A DNA stretch of 64,000 nucleotides, taken from the NCBI GenBank assembly GCA_963708645.1, contig CAVPTA010000002.1:62001-126000 (forward strand), in the 5' to 3' direction. Origin of the DNA: RYN-133 sp963708645. GTDB lineage: Bacteria > Actinomycetota > Actinomycetes > Mycobacteriales > Jatrophihabitantaceae. The notes under the pieces were generated by a model that searched no databases, was not told where the DNA came from, and saw only the letters and a list, made by a program, of their open reading frames with translations. How positions within the stretch are numbered: the first letter of the stretch is position 1; every line of letters starts with the position of its first letter. Below are positions 38,008 through 49,720 of the stretch, one piece after another. Position numbers and translations under genes: made by a program.

Positions 38008-38865
38008 TCAGCCGAAGTCGCCGATCACCTGGCCGATCGCTGTGATCTGGGCCGGGCTGACCCGGCAGCACCCGCCGACGTAACGTGCGCCGATCTCGAG
38101 CCAGGTGCGCACGTCGTCCGTAGCGATCGACGGGTCACCCGTCCAGCGCCGGCCGGATGCGTCCCACCGCTCGCCGCTGTTCGGGTAGGCGACCAGCGGC
38201 TTGGACGTCACCGATGCCGCGACGCGCAACGCGTCCGACACGACCCGCGGCGGCACGCAGTTGACGCCGACGGCGATGACCGAGCGCGACTCGGCGGCGA
38301 CAGTGAACGCTTCGGCCAGGGACTCGCCGGCTGCGGTCGTTTCGGAAGTGCACGACAGCGACACCCACGCGGGGACGCCGAGCTGATCGAGTTCGGCACA
38401 GAGCGCCTCGACCTCGAGCAGGGACGGGATGGTCTCGACCGCGAACAGCTCCGGCTCGGCTGAGGCCAGGACGTCGAGGCGGGGACGGTGGAACCGGCGC
38501 AACTGCGCAACGGTCAGCCCGTACCGGCCGGTGTACTCCGATCCGTCGGCGAGCACCGCGCCGTACGGGCCGACCGAGGCGGCAACTCGCTGCGCACCGG
38601 CGTCGCGCGCGAGCGCGACACTGCGCCGCATGAGATCGGCGGCTTCGGCCCGCGTGCGTCCCGTCCGCTCGAATCCCTCGAACGAGGCTTGGTAGCTGCT
38701 CGTGATCGCGATGTCGGAACCGGCCGCGACGAACGCCGCGTGCGCCGCGACGACACGCGCCGGTTCGTCGGCAAGCAGCCGCGCCGACCACAGTGCGTCG
38801 GACAGATCGGCGCCCTGCGCTTCGAGCTCGGTGGCCAGGCCGCCGTCGAGCAGAACCGGCTTCAC
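38008..38865 (-). CDS. mmuM: Homocysteine S-methyltransferase
   Basis: A 285-residue cobalamin-independent homocysteine methyltransferase of the MmuM/YitJ-N type, which makes methionine using S-methylmethionine or SAM. VLLDGGLATELEAQGADL opens the barrel, SSYQASFEGFERTG follows, and the zinc ligands are Cys in VGVNCVPP and the pair in YVGGCCRVSP. It starts with GTG, whose last bases overlap the TGA of the mycothione reductase gene (GTGA), so the two are coupled. That links methionine and thiol redox metabolism on one transcript. Confidence 0.9.
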   Translation of the reverse strand: MKPVLLDGGLATELEAQGADLSDALWSARLLADEPARVVAAHAAFVAAGSDIAITSSYQASFEGFERTGRTRAEAADLMRRSVALARDAGAQRVAASVGPYGAVLADGSEYTGRYGLTVAQLRRFHRPRLDVLASAEPELFAVETIPSLLEVEALCAELDQLGVPAWVSLSCTSETTAAGESLAEAFTVAAESRSVIAVGVNCVPPRVVSDALRVAASVTSKPLVAYPNSGERWDASGRRWTGDPSIATDDVRTWLEIGARYVGGCCRVSPAQITAIGQVIGDFG

Positions 38866-40226
38866 AGCTGCAGCTTGAGCAGCGCGTTCTCGACGACCTC
38901 GGTCAATGCCGGATGGATCCAGTACTGCCCGCGCGCCATTTCGCGCACACCCAGCCCGAAGCTCATTGCCTGGATGATCGGCTGGATCAGGGTCGAAGCC
39001 TGCTCGCCCATGATGTGTGCGCCGACGAGTTGGCCGGTCGCGCGATCGGCGATCAGCTTGCACAGGCTGGTCGTGTCGTCCATTGCCCAGCCGTAGGCGG
39101 TGCCGCCGTATTCCTGCATCGCGGTCACGTAGTCGAGGTGCTGCTCGACCGCCTGTGCCTCGGTGAGGCCGACACTGGCCAGCTGCGGCCGCGTGAACAC
39201 GGCCGACGGGACGAACCGATGATCGGACTTGATCTGGTCGTCGGGGTGGGCGAGGTTGTGCGCGACCACCCGCGCCTCGTGGTTGGCGACGTGCTTGAGC
39301 TGGTAGTCGGAGCTCACGTCACCGAGTGCCCAGATGTGCGGCACGGAAGTGCGCTGGTACTCGTCGACCTTCACCCGTCCGCCGTCGTGCAGTTCGAGGC
39401 CGGCGGCCGCCGCGTTGAGGCGGTCGCCGTTCGGCACGCGTCCGGTCGCGACGAGCAGCAGATCGACATCGAGCTCGGTGCCGTCGTCGAGTTGCATGCA
39501 GACGACGTCGCCCTCCATGTGCAGCTTCGAGAGGTGATAGCCCAGCCGCACGTCCCAGTCCTGCAAGGCACACGCGTTGAACGCGTCACGGATGTCGGCG
39601 TCCAGGTGCTTGGCGAGCTTGTCGCCGCGCAGCACGACGGTCGTGCGCGCGCCGAAGGACGAGAACACGTGCGCGAACTCGGCGCAGATGTAACCGCCAC
39701 CTAGGATCGCCACGCGCGGCGGCACGTCATCGATACGCATCACCGTGTCGGACGTGTAGTACGGGACGCCGGATTCCTTGACGATGTCGGGCACGACCGC
39801 GCGCGATCCTGCGGCCACGACGATGCGATCGGCGGTGATCGTCTCGCCGGTGCCCAGTTCGAGAGTGTGCGGGTCGAGGAACTGGGCGTGCGTCTCGTAC
39901 AGCGTGGTGTTGTCGTGGTCGCTGCCGCTGCGCCGGTATTCGCGGCCGCCCGCCGAGATCGCGTCGATGCGGCCGAAGATCCGGTCGCGGATGTCACGCC
40001 AGCGCACGCCGTCGACATGCGCGTCGACACCGAGCCGGGCACTGTCGCGCGCGTGCGCCGCGACGTCGGCCGGGTACACGTACATCTTGGTCGGGATGCA
40101 GCCGACGTTCAGGCAGGTGCCGCCGAACGTCGACTCCTCGATGACTGCGATCTTCCAGTCGGCGAAGTCAGGGGTGACCAGCGAGTTTCCCGAGCCGGAA
40201 CCGATGATCGCGAGGTCGTAATGCAC
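38862..40226 (-). CDS. mtr: Mycothione reductase
   Basis: A 454-residue flavoprotein disulfide reductase that regenerates mycothiol from its disulfide with NADPH. The FAD motif is LAIIGSGSGN, the redox pair is in FGGTCLNVGCIPTKMY (Cys-x4-Cys), the NADPH-binding region is VAILGGGYICAEFAHVFSSFG, and the C-terminal HPALTEVVENALLKLQL gives the catalytic His-Glu pair. IWALGDVSSDYQLKHVANHE is the second FAD segment. The IGSGSGN start and lack of glutathione-binding features separate it from lipoamide dehydrogenase. GTG start. It marks the host as a mycothiol producer. Confidence 0.92.
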   Translation of the reverse strand: MHYDLAIIGSGSGNSLVTPDFADWKIAVIEESTFGGTCLNVGCIPTKMYVYPADVAAHARDSARLGVDAHVDGVRWRDIRDRIFGRIDAISAGGREYRRSGSDHDNTTLYETHAQFLDPHTLELGTGETITADRIVVAAGSRAVVPDIVKESGVPYYTSDTVMRIDDVPPRVAILGGGYICAEFAHVFSSFGARTTVVLRGDKLAKHLDADIRDAFNACALQDWDVRLGYHLSKLHMEGDVVCMQLDDGTELDVDLLLVATGRVPNGDRLNAAAAGLELHDGGRVKVDEYQRTSVPHIWALGDVSSDYQLKHVANHEARVVAHNLAHPDDQIKSDHRFVPSAVFTRPQLASVGLTEAQAVEQHLDYVTAMQEYGGTAYGWAMDDTTSLCKLIADRATGQLVGAHIMGEQASTLIQPIIQAMSFGLGVREMARGQYWIHPALTEVVENALLKLQL

Positions 40227-40247
40227 GAGGGCAACGGTACGGGGCGA

Positions 40248-41039
40248 TCACCATGCGCCGACGGCCTCGGCCATCAGGTCGCCGTACAGGTGGTCGAACT
40301 CGACGGTCTCGAGACCGCGTCGTGCGAACCACGTGCACACGTTCTCGCAGTCGCGATGCAGGAAGTCCGGCCCCTGCGGATTGGCGACGAGATCGACGAT
40401 CTGGGGCAGGTCGATCATGACCAGCCGCTCGCCGTCGACGAGCAGGTTGTACGGCGAGAGGTCACCGTGCGCATACCCGGCCCGGGCGAGCACCCGCATC
40501 GCCGCGACGCACTGCTCGAACAGGCTCGCCAGCAGCGACGGGTCGGGACGGGTCTGGGCGAGCCGCGGCGCCGCCAGCCCGTCCGGTGTGCCGATGAACT
40601 CGAGCAGCAGTTCCGTGCCGTACAGCTGGATCGGATAGGGGACGGGTGCGCCGAGTTCCCACAACGTTCCGAGCGCGGCGAACTCGGCACCGGCCCACTG
40701 TCCGGACGCCAGCTCGCGGCCGAACTCGGTGCGGTTCGCGAGCGCGCGCCGTTCACGGCTCTTGCGCACGCGGCGACCCTCGGTATAGCCGGCGTCGCGG
40801 TGGAACATGCGGTGTTCGGCGACGCGGTACCGCTTCGCAGCCACGAGCATGTGCGCGCCGTCCGGCACTGCGCGTGAGAGCAGGTGGACGTCGGCTTCCT
40901 TGCCGGTCTTGAGCACGCCGTGGTCGGTGTCGACCGCGGCGAGTTCGGTCACGACCCAGTCGGGTCGCGGTTCGGGACCGTGGGTGGCCACGTCCCAGTT
41001 GGAGTAGTTCGGTTCGACGAAGTCGTCGTTGATCTGCAT
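40248..41039 (-). CDS. RIO1-family serine kinase-like protein
   Basis: A 263-residue RIO-type protein kinase. The nucleotide loop is VLKTGKEADVHLL near residue 45, VAAKRYR gives the ATP-binding Lys, YAHGDLSPYNLLVD is the catalytic loop (Asp, Asn) and LVMIDLPQIVD the metal-Asp. In archaea and eukaryotes RIO kinases act in ribosome maturation; the actinobacterial members are little studied. Start ATG 41037-41039 has AGGAGA upstream. A possible leader peptide is encoded 47 bases upstream. Confidence 0.85.
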   Translation of the reverse strand: MQINDDFVEPNYSNWDVATHGPEPRPDWVVTELAAVDTDHGVLKTGKEADVHLLSRAVPDGAHMLVAAKRYRVAEHRMFHRDAGYTEGRRVRKSRERRALANRTEFGRELASGQWAGAEFAALGTLWELGAPVPYPIQLYGTELLLEFIGTPDGLAAPRLAQTRPDPSLLASLFEQCVAAMRVLARAGYAHGDLSPYNLLVDGERLVMIDLPQIVDLVANPQGPDFLHRDCENVCTWFARRGLETVEFDHLYGDLMAEAVGAW

Positions 41040-41085
41040 TGCTGAGGTCTCCTGGACGAGAGCGCGCTCCCGTCCGGACGGACGG

Positions 41086-41139
41086 TCAGCGCAGGCTGGG
41101 GGTGGACGGAGCGCACACCCGGACAACGGTGTTGGACAC
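41086..41139 (-). CDS. Possible 17-residue leader peptide upstream of the RIO kinase gene
   Basis: A GTG-started frame of 17 codons and a TGA encodes VSNTVVRVCAPSTPSLR. It has a strong ribosome-binding site, AGAGGAGG, six bases upstream, better than those of most genes here. The palindrome cgtccggacg follows the stop, and the kinase ATG is 47 bases on. Upstream frames with strong initiation can control the next gene by attenuation or reinitiation; the single Cys offers no clear amino-acid sensor. Confidence 0.35.
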   Translation of the reverse strand: MSNTVVRVCAPSTPSLR

Positions 41140-41224
41140 GGGGGCCTCCTCTCGTCACGAACAACTCCGTCCATGGTCCCTCGTGGTGACAACTGCTTTT
41201 CCGCGCGCGGATAGCCTGACGAGC

Positions 41225-42973
41225 GTGTTGCGACTTTCGACCCTGTTCCTGCGGACCCTGCGAGACGACCCCGCCGAAGCCGAGGTGCCGAGCCACAAGT
41301 TGCTCGTGCGCGCCGGCTACATCCGCCGGGTGGCGCCGGGCATCTACTCATGGCTGCCGCTGGGCATGTCCGTGCTCGCCAACGTCGAGCGGGTCGTGCG
41401 CGAGGAGATGAACGGGATCGGCTCGCAGGAGGTGCACTTCCCGGCGCTCATCCCGCGTGACATCTACGAGGCGAGCGGCCGCTGGAGTGACTACGGCGAC
41501 CTGCTGTTCAAGCTGCACGACCGTAAGGACGCCGACTACCTGCTCGCGCCGACGCACGAGGAGCTGTTCACGCTGCTGGTGAAGGGCGAGTACTCGTCCT
41601 ACAAGGACTATCCGCTCTCGCTCTACCAGATCCAGATCAAATATCGCGACGAAGCTCGTCCACGGGCGGGCATCCTGCGCGGGCGCGAGTTCATCATGAA
41701 GGACTCGTACTCGTTCGACCTGTCGCACGAGGGTCTCGAGACGTCGTACCAGGCGCACCGCGGTGCTTACGAGCGCATCTTCAGCCGGCTCGGGTTCACG
41801 TACAAGATCGTGTTTGCGGTGTCGGGCGCGATGGGCGGCTCGGCGTCGGAGGAGTTCCTCGCGCCGGCTCCGTCCGGTGAGGACACCTTCGTCCAGTGCA
41901 CCAACTGCGACTACGCCGCCAACACCGAGGCGGTCGAGATCGCTGCTCCCGACCCGGTCGACCCGGCTGACCATCCGGCCCAGGACGTGCTCGACACGCC
42001 GGAGACACCGACGATCGACACGCTTGTCGCGCGGATGAACGAGCTCGGCCATCCGACGACGGCGGCCGACACTCTCAAGAACGTCGTGCTGCGCACGCGC
42101 GCTCCGGGCTCGGCGGAGTGGGAGCTGCTCATCGTCGGGGTCCCGGGCGACCGCGACGTCGACCTCAAGCGCATCGGCGGCCAGCTCGAGCCTGTCGAGG
42201 TCGAACAGGCCGGGCCGGACGACCTGGCCAAGGAACCACGGCTGGTCAAGGGCTACATCGGCCCGCAGCAACTGGCCGACTGGAAGGTGCGCTACCTCGT
42301 CGACCCGCTCGTCGTCGAGGGCACCGAGTGGGTCACCGGCGCGAACGAGCACGGCAAGCACGCGGCGCACGTCGTCCGCGGACGCGACTTCACGCCCGAC
42401 GGTGAGCTGGGCGCGGTCGAGATCCGCGACGGTGACCGCTGCGCGCGCTGCGGTGCTCCGCTCGAGATCGCCCGCGGCATCGAGCTGGGCCACGTCTTCC
42501 AGCTGGGCACCAAGTACGCCGAGACGTTCGGCCTTACAGCGCTCGACCAGAACGGCAAGCCGGTGACGGTGACGATGGGTTCGTACGGCGTCGGCGTGAC
42601 CCGGGCCGTGGCGGCGCTGGCCGAGCAGACCTACGACGAGAAGGGTCTGTGCTGGCCGCTCGGCATCGGCCCGGCCGACGTCCACGTCGTGGCCACAGGT
42701 AAGGACGACACGGTCTTCGACGCGGCGACGCGCATCGCCACCGAGCTCGAGGCGGCCGGAGTGCGCGTGATGTACGACGACCGCCGCGGCGTGTCGCCCG
42801 GCGTGAAGTTCAAGGACGCCGAGCTCATCGGCGTGCCCAAGATCGTGATCGTCGGCAAGGGCCTGGCCGAGGGGGTCGTCGAGCTGCGCGACCGGCGTAG
42901 CGACGAGCGACGCGAGGTGCCGGTCGACGACGCCGTGGCAGCCGTGCGCGCCGAGGTCGGCGCCGATGCCTGA
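41225..42973 (+). CDS. proS: Prolyl-tRNA synthetase (bacterial type)
   Basis: A 582-residue class II aminoacyl-tRNA synthetase that charges tRNA-Pro. Motif 1 region is VRAGYIRRVAPGIYSWLP, motif 2 is RDEARPRAGILRGREFIMKD followed by SYSFD, and motif 3 is GSYGVGVTRAVAALAEQ. Residues about 225-395 are the inserted editing domain that removes Ala from tRNA-Pro, as in E. coli-type ProS. The C-terminal anticodon-binding domain begins at GIGPADVHVVATG. Start GTG at 41225 gives the family's usual VLRLSTLFLRTLRDDPAEAE opening. Its end overlaps the S9 peptidase gene by eight bases. Confidence 0.95.
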   Translation: MLRLSTLFLRTLRDDPAEAEVPSHKLLVRAGYIRRVAPGIYSWLPLGMSVLANVERVVREEMNGIGSQEVHFPALIPRDIYEASGRWSDYGDLLFKLHDRKDADYLLAPTHEELFTLLVKGEYSSYKDYPLSLYQIQIKYRDEARPRAGILRGREFIMKDSYSFDLSHEGLETSYQAHRGAYERIFSRLGFTYKIVFAVSGAMGGSASEEFLAPAPSGEDTFVQCTNCDYAANTEAVEIAAPDPVDPADHPAQDVLDTPETPTIDTLVARMNELGHPTTAADTLKNVVLRTRAPGSAEWELLIVGVPGDRDVDLKRIGGQLEPVEVEQAGPDDLAKEPRLVKGYIGPQQLADWKVRYLVDPLVVEGTEWVTGANEHGKHAAHVVRGRDFTPDGELGAVEIRDGDRCARCGAPLEIARGIELGHVFQLGTKYAETFGLTALDQNGKPVTVTMGSYGVGVTRAVAALAEQTYDEKGLCWPLGIGPADVHVVATGKDDTVFDAATRIATELEAAGVRVMYDDRRGVSPGVKFKDAELIGVPKIVIVGKGLAEGVVELRDRRSDERREVPVDDAVAAVRAEVGADA

Positions 42974-44906
42974 GGTTGCGCCCTACGGAACGTGGACGTC
43001 GCCGTTCACGGCTGACTCGATCGTGGCCGGACAGCACGCCGCCGGCGGGGGTCGCTTCATCGGCGAGGACGTCTGGTGGCTCGAAGCCCGGCCCGCAGAG
43101 AAAGGGCGGTTCGCCATCCGGCGGCCTTCCGGCGATGTGCTCGTGGCGCCGTGGAACGCCCGGACCCGGGTGCACGAGTACGGCGGCGGCGCGTGGACGG
43201 CCACGCCTGACGGCATCGTCGTGTTCGCCGAGTTCAGCGACCAGCGGCTGTACCGGCTGGACGAGCCGGGCGGTGAGCCCGTCCCGCTGACGCCGGAACC
43301 GCCACAGCCGGGCGCGTGGCGCTATGCCGAGCTGCAGATCCTGCGGGTCGGCGAGATCTGGTGCATCCGCGAGCAGCACGGCACCGACGGCACGGTCAGC
43401 CGCGACATCGCCGCCGTGCCGATCGACGGATCAGCTGCTGACGATCCGTCCCGCATCCGTTCGGTTGTCGGTGGTTCGCACTTCTTGGCGAACCCGCGCA
43501 TCTCGCCGGACGGCCGGCGCCTCGCCTGGCTGGCCTGGGAGCACCCGCAGATGCCGTGGGACGGCACCGAGCTCCGGGTTGCCGATTTCGGCGCGGACGG
43601 CACGTGCGGCGAGCACCGAACGCTGCTCGGCGCGACCGACGAGTCGATCCTGCAGCCCGAGTGGCGCGACGCCGACACGCTGTACGCGATCAGCGACGTC
43701 AGCGGTTTCTGGAACCTGTACACGATCGACGTGGACGGGCTCGACGCACAGGCGGTGGCGCCGGTCGAGGCCGACCTCGGTGGCCCGCTGTGGCAGTTGG
43801 GCATGCGCTGGTACTCGATCCTCGACGACGGCCGGCTGCTGACGGTGCGCACGTTCGGTGCCGAGACACTCGCCGTCCTCGACCCCACGAGTGGCACCTA
43901 CGACGACATCGAGCTCGGCAACATCAGCTCGGTGAACCTCGGTGCGCGCAACGGCGACCGGTTGCTGTTCACCGGTGGTGGGTCGCGCACGGTCGCAGGA
44001 CTGCGCATGCTCGACCTCGCGACCCGCGAGGTGAGCGACGTGCGGCTGACCCTCGACGAGGTGCCCGACCCGGCATATCTGCCGGACGCACGGCTGATGA
44101 CGCTGCGCGGCGACAGCCGCGAGGTGCACGCGATCGTCTACCCGCCGCACAACCCGGACTTCGCGGCGCCCGACGGCGAACTGCCGCCGTTCGTGGCCTT
44201 CGTACATGGCGGCCCGACGAGCCAGTCCGTGCCGACGGTGCTGGGTTCGTACGGCCTGATCGGTTACTTCACCAGTCGCGGCATCGGCGTGGTCGACGTG
44301 AACTACGGCGGGTCGACGGGGTACGGCCGCGAGTACCGCAACCGGCTGCGCGGGCAGTGGGGCGTCGTCGACGTCGACGACTGCGTGACCGCCGTCCTCG
44401 GCCTTGCCGACGCGGGGATCGCCGACCGGGCACGCCTCGGCATCGAAGGCGGCTCAGCCGGTGGCTGGACGGTGCTCGCTGCGCTGACCGGCACCGACGT
44501 GTTCGCATGCGGGGTGTCGTTGTTCGGCGTCGCCGAGCTGACCCGATTCGTCCAGGACACGCACGACTTCGAGTCGCGGTACATCGACGGCATGGTCGGT
44601 CCGCTGCCCGAGGCCGCCGCGCTGTACGAGGAGCGCGCCCCGCTCAACCACGTCGACGACCTCTCGTGCCCGGTGCTGCTGCTGCAGGGCCTCGACGACC
44701 CGATAGTTCCGCCGTCACAGGCCGAACTGTTCCGCGACGCCCTTGTGCGCAAGGGCATCCCGCACGCGTATCACGCGTACGAGGGTGAGTCGCACGGGTT
44801 CCGCAAGCGCGAGACGATGATCGACGTCTACGAATCGTCGCTGTCGTTCTACGGGCAGGTGTTCGGGTTCGAACCGCCGGGCGTCCCGCGCCTCGAACTC
44901 TCGTGA
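42966..44906 (+). CDS. S9 family peptidase (dipeptidyl aminopeptidase/acylaminoacyl-peptidase type)
   Basis: A 646-residue prolyl-oligopeptidase-family serine peptidase without signal peptide. Residues 1-390 form the beta-propeller with WD-like blades (DGIVVFAEFSDQRLYRLD, VGGSHFLANPRISPDGRRLA). The hydrolase domain has FVAFVHGGPTSQSV (oxyanion region), the nucleophile in IEGGSAGGWTVL near residue 497, Asp in QGLDDPIVPPSQ near 577 and His in YEGESHGFRKRE near 609. It cleaves short peptides. It starts within the proS end and its TGA overlaps the ung GTG, so all three genes form one operon. Confidence 0.9.
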   Translation: MPEVAPYGTWTSPFTADSIVAGQHAAGGGRFIGEDVWWLEARPAEKGRFAIRRPSGDVLVAPWNARTRVHEYGGGAWTATPDGIVVFAEFSDQRLYRLDEPGGEPVPLTPEPPQPGAWRYAELQILRVGEIWCIREQHGTDGTVSRDIAAVPIDGSAADDPSRIRSVVGGSHFLANPRISPDGRRLAWLAWEHPQMPWDGTELRVADFGADGTCGEHRTLLGATDESILQPEWRDADTLYAISDVSGFWNLYTIDVDGLDAQAVAPVEADLGGPLWQLGMRWYSILDDGRLLTVRTFGAETLAVLDPTSGTYDDIELGNISSVNLGARNGDRLLFTGGGSRTVAGLRMLDLATREVSDVRLTLDEVPDPAYLPDARLMTLRGDSREVHAIVYPPHNPDFAAPDGELPPFVAFVHGGPTSQSVPTVLGSYGLIGYFTSRGIGVVDVNYGGSTGYGREYRNRLRGQWGVVDVDDCVTAVLGLADAGIADRARLGIEGGSAGGWTVLAALTGTDVFACGVSLFGVAELTRFVQDTHDFESRYIDGMVGPLPEAAALYEERAPLNHVDDLSCPVLLLQGLDDPIVPPSQAELFRDALVRKGIPHAYHAYEGESHGFRKRETMIDVYESSLSFYGQVFGFEPPGVPRLELS

Positions 44907-45571
44907 ACCTCTCCGACGTCGTCGAGGAGGGCTGGGCGCAGGCGCTCGCGCCGGTGTCCGGGCAGATCTCGGCCATGGGCGACTTCCTGCGCGCAGAGGT
45001 CGCGGCCGGCCGCACGTACCTGCCGGCGGGCAAGAACATCCTGCGAGCGTTCACCCAGCCGTTCGCCGACGTCCGGGTACTGATCGTGGGCCAGGACCCG
45101 TACCCGACGCCGGGTCATGCGGTCGGGCTGTCGTTCTCGGTCGAGCCGGACGTGCGCCCCGTCCCGCGGTCGCTGCAGAACATCTACAAGGAACTGAATT
45201 CCGACCTCGGCCTGCCGACACCGTCGAACGGCGACCTGACGCCGTGGACGGAGCACGGCGTCCTGCTGCTGAACAGATGCCTGACCGTTGCGCCGAGAAC
45301 TCCCGGCTCGCATCGCGGCAAGGGCTGGGAGGCGGTGACCGACCAGGCGATCCGGGCCCTGGTCGGCCGCCGGACGCCGATGGTGGCGATCCTCTGGGGA
45401 CGTGACGCGCAGTCACTCGGTGCCCTGCTCGGCGGCGTCCCCCGCATCGAGTCGGCGCACCCGTCCCCGATGTCGGCCGACCGCGGCTTCTTCGGCTCGA
45501 AACCGTTCAGCCGCGCGAATGCCGCACTGGAGGCCCAGGGGAGCGCGCCGGTCGACTGGACGCTCACCTAG
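44903..45571 (+). CDS. ung: Uracil-DNA glycosylase (family 1)
   Basis: A 222-residue Ung that removes uracil from DNA to start base-excision repair. The catalytic water-activating motif is GQDPYPTPGHAVGLSFSV with Asp65, GVLLLNRCLTV is the uracil-binding region, and the DNA-intercalating loop is HPSPMSADRGFFGSKPFS with His186. Start is GTG, overlapping the S9 peptidase stop (GTGA). A perfect hairpin follows the stop at once. Confidence 0.95.
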   Translation: MNLSDVVEEGWAQALAPVSGQISAMGDFLRAEVAAGRTYLPAGKNILRAFTQPFADVRVLIVGQDPYPTPGHAVGLSFSVEPDVRPVPRSLQNIYKELNSDLGLPTPSNGDLTPWTEHGVLLLNRCLTVAPRTPGSHRGKGWEAVTDQAIRALVGRRTPMVAILWGRDAQSLGALLGGVPRIESAHPSPMSADRGFFGSKPFSRANAALEAQGSAPVDWTLT

Positions 45572-45573
45572 GT

Positions 45574-45621
45574 CGCTTTTGGCGGCAGGACCCGGTATTC
45601 CGGGTCCTGCCGCCAAAAGCG
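45574..45621. terminator. Perfect 22-bp inverted repeat between convergent ung and PPOX genes
   Basis: The arms at 45574-45595 and 45600-45621 are exact complements around the four-base loop tatt. The outer end of the stem is cgctttt/aaaagcg and the inner part ggcggcaggacccgg. It sits between two convergent genes with only 60 bases between them, so it should stop transcription from both sides; A/T-rich stem ends place T-runs inside, not after, the hairpin on either strand. Confidence 0.85.
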
Positions 45622-45631
45622 GAGTCAACGG

Positions 45632-46099
45632 TTAGGCCAGCCGGGCGGGGAAGCCGCCGGTGGCGACCGGGCCCCAGCGGCGCGGCGTGACCCGGATCAG
45701 CGACTTGCCCTGGTCACGCATCGCCTGGCGGTACTCGTCCCAGTCGGAGTGCTCGCCGCTGATGCAGCGGAAGTACTCGACCAGGCCGTCCTCGGCCTCC
45801 TGGGAGGGCATGTCGAACACCGCAGCGGGGCCGTCCAGCTGCACCCAGGCGCCGCCGAACTCGTCCGAGAGCACCATGACGCTCGCGACGGGGTCGCGTT
45901 TGAGGTTGTACAGCTTCGCCCGCTCGGGATAGCTCGAGATCACGATGTCGCCCTCGGTCGACACCCCGCCGGTCACCGGCGACAGCTGCGGCGACCCGTC
46001 CCGGCGGCGCGTGGCGAGGATCATCTGATGCCTGGGACGAATGAAGTCCAACAGTTCGTTGAGGTCGACAGTGGTATTCGTGGCGATCGAACGTGGCAT
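45632..46099 (-). CDS. PPOX class F420-dependent oxidoreductase
   Basis: A 155-residue split-barrel flavin/F420-binding protein. LLDFIRPRHQMILATRRRDG opens the barrel, SPVTGGVSTEGDIVISSYPERAK (cut here as two segments: SPVTGGVSTEGDIV, ISSYPERAKLYNLKRDP) contains the cofactor-phosphate-binding residues, and VQLDGPAAVFDMP follows. Annotated relatives use F420H2 in actinomycetes; FMN use cannot be excluded. Start ATG 46097-46099, with GAAGG upstream. It is five bases from the end of... the upstream membrane-protein gene on the same strand ends four bases before it. Confidence 0.75.
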   Translation of the reverse strand: MPRSIATNTTVDLNELLDFIRPRHQMILATRRRDGSPQLSPVTGGVSTEGDIVISSYPERAKLYNLKRDPVASVMVLSDEFGGAWVQLDGPAAVFDMPSQEAEDGLVEYFRCISGEHSDWDEYRQAMRDQGKSLIRVTPRRWGPVATGGFPARLA

Positions 46100-46103
46100 G
46101 GAC

Positions 46104-46541
46104 TCAGCCTTCCCGCACGGTGGTGTGCTTACCCGCGAGGGCGGCCACACCGAGCTGCTGGACGGCTGCGATCAGCACGAGCGCCATCCCGACCCAGGTC
46201 GCTGCGAGGACGTCACCGTTACCCGAGGACGACGTCTCTGCCTGATGGGCACCGATACTCGCGAGCAGCGTTGCGAGCACGAACACCACTGCGGCGATGA
46301 TCGAGAGCGTTTTGCGGCGCAGCAGCGTCGTCACCGACCCGATCACCAGGGCGGCCACCAGCACCAGGCCCTGGTTGTGCGGGTTCTCGCTGAGGCCGGC
46401 CCATCCGGACAGCGAGTTGTCGGGACCGGCGGTGCTGAACACCAGCCACCACGGCAGCGCGAGCACGACGAGGCCGGCGAGGACGAGGACCAGTTGGGCA
46501 CAATCGGCAAGCAGACGCAGCTCTGCAGGGGTCCGGCGCAT
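46104..46541 (-). CDS. Hypothetical membrane protein, four helices
   Basis: A 145-residue membrane protein with helices at about residues 17-37 (LVLVLAGLVVLALPWWLVF), 58-73 (LVLVAALVIGSVTTLL), 78-95 (LSIIAAVVFVLATLLASI) and 112-133 (AATWVGMALVLIAAVQQLGV). Loops are short. No family signature is seen. It is divergent from uvrA with about 100 bases between. Confidence 0.7.
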   Translation of the reverse strand: MRRTPAELRLLADCAQLVLVLAGLVVLALPWWLVFSTAGPDNSLSGWAGLSENPHNQGLVLVAALVIGSVTTLLRRKTLSIIAAVVFVLATLLASIGAHQAETSSSGNGDVLAATWVGMALVLIAAVQQLGVAALAGKHTTVREG

Positions 46542-46639
46542 GATCGCGACCCTATCGAGGACGGGCGATGGCCCATGGTGTCCGACCCGGTCACTACCCT
46601 CGGATCCCGACCCCTCCGACCGAGTCGAAGAGTGTGCGT

Positions 46640-49615
<2,976 letters not shown>

Positions 49616-49655
49616 TCAACCGCGCGGTGGTCGTGGGAGTCGGGCTTCGTATCAG

Positions 49656-49671
49656 TTGAGCGATCGCTCAA
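49656..49671. promoter_or_regulatory. TetR-type operator 1 (perfect palindrome)
   Basis: TTGAGCGATCGCTCAA is a perfect 16-bp palindrome in the gap between uvrA and the small-membrane-protein gene that starts the TetR operon. The TTGAGC/GCTCAA half-sites are those recognised by many TetR-family repressors. Confidence 0.8.
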
Positions 49672-49688
49672 ATCCAGCTAGTCTCGAC

Positions 49689-49704
49689 TTGAGCGAGTGC
49701 TCAA
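49689..49704. promoter_or_regulatory. TetR-type operator 2
   Basis: TTGAGCGAGTGCTCAA has the same perfect six-base half-sites as operator 1 with a different central four bases. Its centre is 33 bp from that of operator 1, about three helical turns, and it ends 16 bases before the start codon at 49721, so bound repressor would cover the promoter and block the operon. Confidence 0.8.
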
Positions 49705-49720
49705 GAGTCGGAGGAGTGCG

